64,000 nucleotides of DNA from Lineus longissimus (Eukaryota; Nemertea; Pilidiophora; Heteronemertea; Lineidae), in the NCBI RefSeq assembly GCF_910592395.1, contig NC_088319.1, positions 12,772,001-12,836,000 of the forward strand. The letters run 5' to 3'. Every line of letters begins with the position of its first letter. Position 1 is the stretch's first letter. Under the pieces are notes generated by a model that had not been told where the DNA came from, ran no database searches, and was given only the letters and a program-made list of their open reading frames with translations. Below are positions 49,009-60,800 of the stretch, piece after piece. A program made the position numbers and the translations under genes.

Positions 49009-50980
49009 TCAAAATAATATCTTCGCCATTAAATGGCTTATCAGTAATAATCCGCTGTGGACAATAATAAAGTCAGCGGCAGCGGAGACGGAGGAGGCAG
49101 CCTCAACTGTTTTTATATACGTAGTTCTTCCTAATCCCGCTGCATATATTATGGCGTGTTGTATATAATTCTGCTCATACACCCCAGAGAGGAGGTGAGA
49201 GCACGGACCTCTGGCATGGACGGATACATCCTCCCCACCATGGGTCTCTCCGCTACGTGGAATCCCTGATTGGAAAGAGTACGAAAATGCCTCTGAAAGA
49301 AAAGAATTCGCAGAGTAGCGGCAGCCATCTTAGACGCCATATTGAATCTAACCCATTCTGGCTGTGGCTTGCGACATCTATAAGTCTTTTTAATCTCCTA
49401 TGAGTCGCATATTAGAAGTAAGAATCCAGATGGTAGAGAACATTATACACACAGAAGTGATGCCCCCTCATTAAAAGGTGTTATAAAGTAAAAAAGTAAT
49501 CATGCAGGTCATCAACAATGCCGCTCAACATGAAGTTGCGCTACCTATCATGCGAACTATTCTCTTGGGAAAAAGGGTTTTTGAGTTTTTGAAAAACTTG
49601 TCGCCAACACTGATTATAACCCAGTAGAGGTTTTTCGGTATAATGAAAAACCGCTATAATCGGGTTCTGACTGAAAAACCTCTACGGTGTGTATAACTGT
49701 GTTGGCTGAAAAACCTCTATTTTTAAGAGTGTATCGCTTTACCCGTGTTATCGTGCATTGGATCCTTCCTGTGGTGATTATTGCTGTCTCCATTGGCGTA
49801 GAAGAGTGTCGTGTAGTGCTTGCCGTCCCCCGCCTTGGCCGGCCCTGAGATACCTGCATGGAACATATGGAACGGGTTGATAACATTTGAAGTTCGTAGG
49901 GTCATGTATGTAGAAATGCACAGTGAATTTGGCGGCCGAGATTGAGTCAAACATTTATCAACTTTGAATACAAGAAGGCGAAATGTATGTGACTTATACT
50001 ATTATATGTGAAGATGACCTTATCCCCGCCATACTGGATGGCAAACAGGTGGTCCTAGGTCATGGGAGGCAAAATGATGACATTTCACAGAAGCATATTT
50101 CCACGTCCTTAATTCGGTTTGTTTTTTCTCGAATCTTATTTTTGGACTCAAAGAATTTTCCAGTTTAGAGATTTGCATTTCAAATAAACACATTTTTTCT
50201 TCATTGGAGTCCTTTGTTTACCTTCACATACCTAAAATGGAGTTGCCCCTGAAAGGATACCCTGATATGGTCATGACGTGACTATGATCGGCCGTGACCA
50301 CAGTTAACGTATCCTTCTCATCGGTCATCCTGGATGCTGCTGATATCGCCCGGTCCATTTCGACCGTCTCGTGGAAGGCTAGCTTCGCGTGTTTTTTATG
50401 GTGTGCCAAGTCAATGAGCGCACCTGGGAAAGAAAGGTGCACAGCATGAAAAGTTGCAGAATTGTGAACGAACTTTTCAGTAAAATTTCGTATTGATCGT
50501 ATTATTGATTCAGACAGGAAATAAGTCCATTCGTAAATGTTATGTCCGCATCGGATTTAATTTTTTTTTTTTATATATCGTGGCTTCCAAACTAAACAGG
50601 ATTTTAAAGGGACAGGGTTATCAGTGCAAAAAAGAAAACATTCTTCGGCAAAGCGCAATGGTGATTTTGGGGGACACCAGGCTAGGCCATATTTGTTTCT
50701 GGTCGCAAACGACGTGGCTCTGTTGCATTTCTTGAGACCTTTCTCCATGCATCATGAAAGTTAGATCCGGTAGGGTTTCCCAATCTATTTGTAAAATCTA
50801 CACGATCATTCTCCAGTCAGTTCGAGACAAATAACTTACTTTCTACAAAGAGAAAGAATCCATTCTTATTCCTCTTCAGCAGTTTAATGGCCATTTCCGT
50901 CATTTCGTGTAAACTCGGCTCACCGGCGCCATCGTTATTCCGGTATGCCTCGAACTGCATGGCATCTTCGTCAAACAAGC
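49009..50980 (-). CDS. Alkaline phosphatase, second 3' cassette (exons 6'-9'), no 5' exons of its own
   Basis: Four exons: 50840-50980, 50232-50423, 49743-49853, 49009-49292. The first two have exactly the lengths of exons 6 and 7 of the neighbouring gene (141, 192); the others are close (111 against 117, 284 against 290). Phases are identical and all frames open. Encoded motifs: [85 protein letters not shown], then a hydrophobic C-terminus ([13 protein letters not shown]) suited to a GPI signal. Metal ligands in DLAHH, ADHSH and ETHGG persist, but the usual RIDHGHH has become LIDLAHH. No exons 1-5 are found between it and 51885. Exon 5 (ends phase 1) could splice to 6' in frame, giving a 531-aa enzyme. 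The alternative is a partial duplicate. Confidence 0.82.
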
Positions 50981-51262
50981 CTGAAAACATGCACATGCAA
51001 GATGACATCATGCATCAAGTTAACCTTTCCAATCAAGCTTCCAATTCACGTATTTTCAAATGAGAGGGTCGTTACCCAGAATTACACGTCGAAATCATGT
51101 CCGTTTAGAAAACGTATTTCTGCTCAAGGGCTTTATCAGTGCAACGATTGCTCTCCAAATGGAGGAGGGGTTGTTCCACTTAACTAACGCCCTCTTCAAC
51201 CGCACCCCCACCCCCCCCCCCCCACACACCACTACCACCACTGTTAACGCAGGGTCTCTCAA

Positions 51263-51342
51263 TTAGACAACAGAGAGGAGATGAGATATAATTCGACCAT
51301 TCCGGTCGGTTTCATACTCCATGGCATATTCGTCAAACAAGC
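51263..51342 (-). pseudogene. Truncated extra copy of alkaline phosphatase exon 6'
   Basis: An acceptor (catcttttcag) leads into GLFDEYAMEYETDRNG, matching the start of exon 6' ([16 protein letters not shown]). Homology then stops and the frame runs into TAA at 51263-51265. The preceding ~45 bases of intron also match those before 50980. No exon 6 donor is left. If used after exon 5 it would be in phase and would terminate translation early. Confidence 0.7.
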
Positions 51343-51884
51343 CTGAAAAGATGCACATGCAAGATAAATCCATGCATTGGTTGACCCTTAATATAACTGA
51401 ACAATATAGGTTGATTTGAAGGAGGAAACCGGGGATACTCGAGGAAACTACAGTGTCAAAGTGGTTCGCCCTCTTCATCGAAAAGACACTGTTTTAGAAA
51501 TAACAAAATAAGATTCATAACAAAAATTTCATTATTTCTTATTTAATGTAATACAGATTGCCGATAGGCAGCTGTCAGGCTAGATCCTGAAGTGATGGTC
51601 CTTCATGATAATTGTACGTTTTCAATAATAGCGTAAGCGATATATTTAATATTGATGTAACGTTGGTGATGATTGACAGTGGCCTGATGTAACGTGTTTG
51701 GTCCCCCCAAAAAATCAGTGCTGCCATACAATAGATAGCTTAAAGAAATCAGTTCTTACAAAAAAGGAAACAAAATAATAGCCTGTCTGTCTGTCATCTC
51801 GTGCAGCGTTACCAAACAAAGATGAGGAACACTCAAAAGCGTTACACCGGAACCACAATTTTATGGCCTAACAGGTAATCTTCA

Positions 51885-54800
51885 TCAATGAAATGCGCTG
51901 AGAAATAGAAGAACAAGGCAATGTGACGTCAGAGTCACATATAGAGTGGCGCCACCAGAAGTCATTAACTTGGCTTCTTTTGCTCTTTCTTTACAATGCT
52001 TTTTGCTATTGTCCATACACGAGGCGTAGGTCATAGCATGGAGGATGTAGTTTTGTTCATACACGCCGTGAAACAGGTGGGCCATGGGTCCGTGCGCGTA
52101 GACCGGGACATCATCTGCGCCATGTGCCGCTACGTTTAGGGGGACCATCGACTGCTGTCTGAAGGAGAAGGATTCTGAAATGGAAAATAATAAGTCAAGG
52201 TTAAGGTCAGATTGATCCAGGTCAAGGTCACATAATATATGAGCTCTGATTGGCTGTTTTGGGTGAAGCGTCGCCAGAGGGGTAGGAATGATCTCTGATC
52301 TCTGATCTTGTACTCCCTTTAAATGTAGAATAATATTGAGAGGAGCAAAAACCGTCGACGTCAAGATGGGTTTAAGAAAAACACTACCTACCTGTATCGA
52401 CGCCCGAGAGGTTCTTCCTGGTACCAGGGGAGATACCTGACGGCCCATTCTGGTACATTATCGTCGTGTAGGGCATGTTATCCTGGCCGAATTGATAGTC
52501 ATCTATACCTGTTAAGTGTTGTATGGTAATTTGCTTAGCATTTTTCGTTGACTACTATCGACGTGAAATTACTTAATGGCTAATTGTCAGTTTACAAATT
52601 AATTACTCTGCAATTCCTTCATTCCGTAATTGACCTTATACATGTTTGCATGTTCTATTGCTGGTACATTATCAGTAGGAAAAATGCGCGGTCTCAAGCC
52701 AAAGTCAGCTTGCCTGGACCGAAAACTGTCTTCCACCAGTCTTTTAAGAAATAAATAGATAATAGATATCATAAAATGAGTGTTCTAGAATGTTGTTTCT
52801 TTGTATGCGACCCGTCAGAAGAGATTGGGTGAGGACCTGAATTAGAGTCGTCTCATCTTATAGCCGCATGTCAACTGCGACCTCTTTTCTTAATATGGAT
52901 CCCGGCTCTCGGGAGCAAACGTACCGAACAAGGGATTTCCTCGAGACGCCCATCCTCCTACGGTCATCACATGCCCGTGGTCTCCAGTGACGAGGAAAAG
53001 CGTGTCATCTACGCTTGCTCGGCTCAGTGCCAGCTCTGCTGACCGTTCCATCATGACCATCTCGTTGAGGGCATGCTTGCCCAAGTTCATGTGGTGCCCG
53101 TGGTCAATCCTTGCACCTGAAGATTAACAATGTTACAGGAATTCATGAAGATAGTCATATCATATCACGATCTGCAGTTATTTATATGTGCTGGATAAAA
53201 ACTTGCGAGTTACCCCCGAGTTACGCGCCAAGGTGGATTTCGATTCGTCAGTAGGCTTCGAAACAAGCCTTATGTCGTAAAAAGCGAAGAACACGAGTGA
53301 CAAATAAGTTAACGTTTAACTTTACCTTCAACAAAGAGAAAATACCCATTTGGATTCCTTTCCAACTGCTTGACCGCATACTCGGTCATCTCTACCAGAC
53401 TTGGTTCGCCTGCCTTATCTGTGGCCCTGTCACCTTCATAATTCATATGATCATAGTCGAATAATCCTACAAAATAATGAAGATGGAAATAATACGAAAG
53501 GAAGCGTGATTTTTCATGGAATAAAGGAGGCGCAAGAGGAGTGATCATGCAATATTTGGCAGGGCTATCCAGTGAGATTCAGTGCGTTAGTCTAGGTGTA
53601 CACATGCAACAGGCACCAACATATAGCCAAGAAGAAAGACACGTGGCAGTGTTCAGGTGGGCTTGGCGCTTGTTCAAGAAGAAACGGGACTCACGGAAGC
53701 GTGGAAATGGTGACAGCATTGATGTAAAATATGGATGAACACATACCTTAATGATCCTTGTGCCGGGTTTCGGATTCTTTCATGCGTTTGTCATGCAGGG
53801 AAACCATGCGCCAGTGCAGTAGCATGCCACGATCCAGGGGCTGTTAAAATTACCCCTTAACACGAAAAACCAATTGAAACACGGGTATCAACTGGAACTC
53901 GGCGGATGCAATGACAAGCGACACATTTTATATAATGTCATAAAGAAATAGATGCCAGGAGCTTATACATGAAGGTCATACGAGGCACATCGTTTTGGAT
54001 TTTCAGTAATTCCGGTTTTACTGTAGCTGAAATCGATCGAAAGACTGGTCAGCTGACTTAACCTACCTAACACGCGATCATAATTTCCAGCCTCAAGTTG
54101 ATCGAATTCTTTCTTCCTCCAAACGTATTTATAAGTGAGATTCCTCCCCGCTTTGTCTGCCTCCCATTCTTTGATTAGATTCCGTCCATCAGTCCGGCCA
54201 CCAATCTTTTCTGGATACTCTGGGTCCGATTCGGAGTTTGGAATGAAATACTTTCTGCCACCTGCAAAAACCACCTGAAAATAACAAATGAGCATGCAAG
54301 CAGGGGTTGATGGATTAATTTTTTAGCTTAGATTGGTAGTCGATTTACTCAGTTCAGAATATGGTAGATGGCATGATGAGGGTAAAATGTGTTCGAAAGG
54401 TACTTAAAAGACCATGGATATCCTTAATGACTCTCGGGATGGTTGACCACAACTTACGTCGAAATCCTTTGCATTGGTTACAAACTGACTAGCAACATCA
54501 GCTACCCTTCCTCTGCATGCCTTCGGCACTTTGTCGTCCTTCTCCCACCAGCGCTCTGGGCTGTGCGCATACGCTGCGGAAGGGGTTGCATGGGTTAGGC
54601 GCGACGTGGTCACCAGTGCAACTGACTTGCCTGAAGAAAGAAAGGATATCGATAGCCCGTTGCCCACCACGGTATTAAATAGGGAGGCATTCATCACCGG
54701 GGGAGGAAGGGCTGAAGCATGAGGCAGCGGCGATGAGGTGACGCATGGCCGTTTATCTGTCTCGAAGACTTGCCAATTGGCTCGGAATGACATGCGTGCG

Positions 54801-57800
54801 AATGGCTACGAAATTTGGGAATATTTTTTGTATATATTTTTTGTTTCCTCACTTTCCCAGGGAACTTCCCCAGACATTTTTTTTTGTGGATACCCCATTC
54901 AACATTTTATTATTTTAACATATATGTTTTCTGTTGGATCCCAATGACAACGTTGGGATGATTATAGGCGACAAACAAACAGATCACATCGCCTTCTCCC
55001 GGAGTCTTTGCATTCAAACGGTTGGGCCCCGCTCATTTGTTGTATTTTACTCACCTGCCTCTTTTGCGATAAAGAAAATTGTTTTTAAATCCATTTCTGG
55101 CCGGTAGGAGTCGCAGTCACCCCTGATTACCCTGTCATCGACACCAACAAGCCCGAACCTCGTTTTGACGCCGGTAAATATGGCCGTGGCTGTTGCGGCA
55201 GAGTCGGGTACTTGACGATCTGTGTTGTAAGTCTGAAACATTAACGACAACACATTTCGAAAAGATATCTATAGACCTTGTTTAGTTTTGGTAAGTTTGA
55301 AGGGGTGTAATATTCTTTCCATTCTTGATATTTGCGTGCACCCTCCCCTTGTGTATCTATCGCTTCCGACAATTTACTTCATCAGGGCCATAATACTGCC
55401 ACAGGCTATTTCCTATGCTGAAGTACCGGAACGGTGACATTACATTTCCGCTCGTCAAATGTTCACACGCACTGCAGACTGACTTGGGATTCTACACTCT
55501 GAGACATATGCATAGGCTTTTGAGCTTTTGAAAATTCTAGAAAGGTTTAGGTGTGTACCCTTACCCACACGTTAGAAATGAGCGGAGCAAGCGCAGGAGA
55601 CAGTCAAAGGGTGAATGCGGAATACAAACCTTCGCCAGGCCAACATAAGGAAACTCCTCAAAACTGAGTACGGTCTCCTCTCCCGAGTTTCCAGCCATTT
55701 GCCCCTTGTAAATCCTGGCCCCCGTGACCGTGGGAATACCCATACCGTCCCCCATGAACATCACGATGTTTTTGGCAACATTGTTATTTTGTTGTAAGTT
55801 TAGTCGTTTATTCAGTTCTTCTGATGCCCGCTTGTTCCATACATCACGAACTGAAATATTAATTCAAGAATTTAGTATTTGACGAGACTCTCGTCTTCTC
55901 ATGCGATCGATGGAGCACAAGATTATATAATTCAAGTTTCATTTATTTATCATGGTAACAAGTGCGATACACAATATATGTTGGGCTTGTGCGTCACTTC
56001 AAACTCCCACATAATTATAACATATTCGACAAATGAGAAACATAGAAGATATACGCGTAATTAATCTGCGTAATGAAATGAAATTACTTTTTGAGTATCT
56101 GAGAACATACTAGATATCTCTGCTTGGTATCTGACATCTGTTTGGTTTCAATATCTTATTTTGCAGTTGACGGTGGGTTTTAAATGTTTTAAAACATTTT
56201 TCCATTGGCAACACCAAGGTGAACCATTGGTGTTGCCAATGCATTTCATTATAAACCTTGTTTTATTGTGCAAGCATTTCCATCGATAAAATTGTTCTAT
56301 GTCAAGGAAGGACTTTGTTCCAATCGGACGCGGAGCCAACATGTTCCGACAACCGATACTAAGTACGCCGAGGTCACCATACGAACAGCACCAGCGTCAA
56401 ATAAGCACTTTATTTACTTAATTTGCGACAGCAGGGTGCATTATCAAATTAGGCCATCCTGGTATCTATCCAAACAGTGTTTAGTTATCAAAGCAAGTTT
56501 CCGTGTCATCTTAATTGTATGTAAACCATGTTTATTTACAAGTGGATATACTTAATCTTTGTACATTCACTGACCTGATTTGATGTTCAGGTTTTTTTGG
56601 CTGCGTTGTAATCAATTGTTGCCGCGATTTCCCACCGCTTTAGGGAGTTTTCGCCAATCCCCGAAACGTCAACGCGAACGTCTATCCCATTGTTCGACCT
56701 CCTGATGACGGTGTCGAACAATGGGATAGACGTTCTCTTTGACGTTTCGGGGATCTGTGAAACTCACCACCACGTTCATTCGCGAATATTATCATATGAT
56801 ACGATATGTTTTTAACTCTTTCGCTCCAAGCCGATTCGGCATCGACACAAAGATTTAAATCTCTTTCAATTGCACCCGCTATCGAGTAATCGTTTTTTGC
56901 CTACTAAGATCATAACCAGGGAAGCCGCAACACAACCAGCTTCATTCTCGTCCATCTTTGCACTCATGATTTTCCTCAAAATTATGACAGACTCCCGCCA
57001 GAAATATCACCAACTGCCTTGAAACACCAAGGAAACCTTGAGAAACCAAATCAGCTCAAAATTTTCATAGTGTTTCATTGTGTAAACGTCAAAGGTAAGG
57101 TTTCTTCATGTTTCATTGGAAAAAGTTTCATGTGTAAAGCGGCCTTGAGCAAAACTAAAATGTGGCTTTTTTCGCAAAAGCTTGTGGCGCCAATGTCGTG
57201 TCCTCTTTAACTACTCCCCGTTTTCATCAAAATGCCAACAAGATAAACAATATTATTATTATTAACTGAAGCAAAATGTTAACGGACATTGGGCGGTGTG
57301 TATTGCCTTTTATAAAAGGAAGTGACTATTTGGCAAGCCCGACTCACCAAACAGCGCCTTTTTTCTGCCCAAGATGGAGAGCCGAACTCATGCATATTCA
57401 ACCATCCAGGAGCTCATTATCATTCGTGGCAACACGGTCAGCAACACTGGAGTTACAGTGAAACGCCTTTAGAAATGCACACTAATGCATTTAACATGCT
57501 TATCAGTTAAATCACGTTTATGACTTTTTTTGTAGATCCATACAGTCATGTCCATGTACATGCTTCTTCATGGATTATTGACCAAAACCCGAGTTTAGTA
57601 ACAGAAATTGAATCGAGAGCGGGAAGTCGGCCATTGATAAATATGCGCATATAAATTCGAATATGACGTCACTGCTCTCTGATTGGCCAACATGTTGTAA
57701 CCTCTCCGGCTCGCCAAAGAGGGTAGTATTTTTGCCCTGTTTGGCAAGCCCGGCTTGCCGAACAGAGTTGATTTTTAGTGCTGTTTGGCAAGCGGCTCTC

Positions 57801-60800
57801 CAAACAGGACAAAAAAAAGATGCCTGTTCGGCGAGCGGCTTGCCAAATACACCCGGCCTTTATAAAAATACAGATAGAGGAATCACACGTTGGGTGTTGG
57901 ATTATTCGCACGGTCCCTTTCCATTCGTAGGTGGATATTTCTGGTCATCTCGTTTCGGAAGTCGTGACAACCTACAAATGTATTGGTATTGGATAACTGT
58001 TCGTCGTACAATGAAATAGAACCACTTGCTAGAGGTTAGGCCTTTGAAAAGTATCGAACTAGATAGTTCCGTAGCCATTTTTGCGGCACTTCCGGTGCAG
58101 CGACATTTGTGGACGATCAATGTTCCTTCGATTGGCCCACGCATTTCCAATGGATACGTATCTTGCGATGAAAAACTGGTCTCAGACCGTGATTAGAAAG
58201 CGAGGACCGGATCTATTTTCTAAGCTGTTTCTCCATTACATTTTTTCTTAACCTTTAGAACTTTGCCAAGCCCATGTAGGGGCAGCTTTAGCAACGGTTT
58301 ACTACTAATAACTTAATTCGAGGGGAAATCAGTATATTACACTCACCACGCGCGAATTTAGCCGATTAAACGCGCACCTTCTTTATGATATAGGAGATGT
58401 GTTTGGGAGTAATATGGCCTGGACATCCTTTTAACCTCTTCGTACGCCCGTATGAACTCAATCGTTTCGCACTTCTCGTGCCCTCCTTGATTCAGTATTG
58501 CATTAACATCTTCTCGGCCTGTCTCGGAAGACTTGAGAACAGGGATTTGAATAAAGCTGAAGAGCGCGGGGTGAATGTGACCGTGAAAGTGCTGGTCGAG
58601 TGCCTGAGAACGTGAGGTTTTGAAAAAGTTTCCATTTGTTTAAGTGTTTTGTTCTCTACCATCTAGTTACGAGTGATTCATACGAGCACCGATGAAGGTC
58701 TCTACGAAAAAAAAGGTGTTTTGTGCGAAGTGTTGACCGGCTGACCTAATTGTACGATGTGTTGGTGCTTACGTTGCATTTTAGTCCCTTCTGCTGCAGG
58801 AATTGGGCTGCAAACACCAGGGCGTCCCGGGTGTCTATAAACCGAAGACCAAAGACCGAAGACCGAAGATCGAAGATGGAAGACCCCCCCAAAACTATAA
58901 AACGAAGATCCCCCCAACTATAAAAGGAAGACCCTGATGTCAACTATAAAACGAAGATCCCCCCATCTATAAAAGGAAGACCCTAATGTCAACTATAAAA
59001 CGAAGATCCCCCCAACTATAAAAGGAAGACCCTAATGTCAACTATAAAACGAAGATCCCCCAACTATAAAAGGAAGACCCTAATGTCAACTATAAAACGA
59101 AGATCCCCCCAACTAGAAAAGGAAGACCCTAATGTCAACTATAAAACGAAGATCCCCCAATCTATAAAAGGAAGACCCTAATGTCAACTATAAAACGAAG
59201 ATCCCCCCATCTATAAAAGGAAGACCCTAATGTCAACTATAAAACGAAGATCCCCCAACTATAAAAGGAAGACCCTGATGTCAACTATAAAACGAAGATC
59301 CCCCCATCTATAAAAGGAAGACCCTAATGTCAACTATAAAACGAAGATCCCCCCAACTATAAAAGGAAGACCCTGATGTCAACTATAAAACGAAGATCCC
59401 CCAACTATAAAAGGAAGACCCTAATGTCAACTATAAAACGAAGATCCCCCCATCTATAAAAGGAAGACCCTGATGGTTTTCATTCTCATGTTCAGTTACT
59501 GCACAGTTTGTTTTCATTTTCGGTCCATGCTACATTAATGATTTGAGAAAGTAAGTGTACCGGGTACTACACCAGTCGTGTCTAGCCTTAGCAGCTTAGT
59601 GGCACAGTTTACATAAGGCGGGGAGCCCCGTACCTGTTACCATGCAGCCGTGCTCCAATATGACCTAGTTTCTCACTGTACTCATCATAGCCAGCCCTCA
59701 GCTTCGTCCAGAAGCTGTTTCTATGTGCATGTGTGTGTATGATCTGATCTCCTATGTCACTACGCCGCACTCAGGCTAGCTTGCTTGTTGAAATACAGAT
59801 GCTCAGTCACGTGTTATGACGTGCAAGTCTGCAGTAACTGAACTTGAGGGTCTAAAACCACCAGGGTCTTCCTTTTATAGATGGGGGGATCTTCGTTTTA
59901 TAGTTGACATTAGGGTCTTCCTTTTCTAGTTGGGGGGATCTTCGTTTTATAGTTGACATTAGGGTCTTCCTTTTATAGATTGGGGGATCTTCGTTTTATA
60001 GTTGACATTAGGGTCTTCCTTTTATAGTTGGGGGATCTTCGTTTTATAGTTGACATTAGGGTCTTCCTTTTATAGTTGGGGGGATCTTCGTTTTATAGTT
60101 GACATTAGGGTCTTCCTTTTATAGTTGGGGGGATCTTCGTTTTATAGTTGACATCAGGGTATTCCTTTTATAGTTGGGGGGATCTTCGTTTTATAGTTGA
60201 CATCAGGGTCTTCCTTTTCTAGTTGGGGGGATCTTCGTTTTATAGTTGACATTAGGGTCTTCCTTTTCTAGTTGGGGGGATCTTCGTTTTATAGTTGACA
60301 TCAGGGTCTTCCTTTTATAGTTGGGGGGATCTTCGTTTTATAGTTTTGGGGGGGTCTTCCATCTTCGATCTTCGGTCTTCGGTCTTTGGTCTTCGGTTTA
60401 TAGACACCCCGGGCGTCCCCCATCAATCGTTTAATCCTCTGAATGTTGAAATTAAACGACGCCAAATTTGTACTTGTATTGCAACGTAACGGTAGTTTGT
60501 AAAAAATAGTTATGCATGCAACTTGGTGTATATACCGGTACTTTCTCCATGATCATGCCAAAAAAACCAAGTCTGCCATTGAATTTGCAACCTAATAAAT
60601 CATAGTCTATGACCGGATTCATCATATTTATATTTACTCCAATGTTATAATTTTTTCTGATATTATTACAGATTTATTACCACACTCGACCGTGTCTAGA
60701 CCCTCGACCCAGAGGTGGTATGTGTATTGAACCCCGGCGCTAATTTTGGGCAAGCACAATGAAACCGAAATTCCATTCGCATACAGTCCACCAAATGATT

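Noticed and set aside
57663-58019. 118-codon ORF in the alkaline phosphatase intron
   Set aside because: It runs through the GGCAAGCC interspersed repeat and has no protein similarity I recognise.
58829-60409. CRISPR-like regular array
   Set aside because: Units are contiguous with no unique spacers, the arms are inverted copies, and the host is an animal; it is a foldback transposon.
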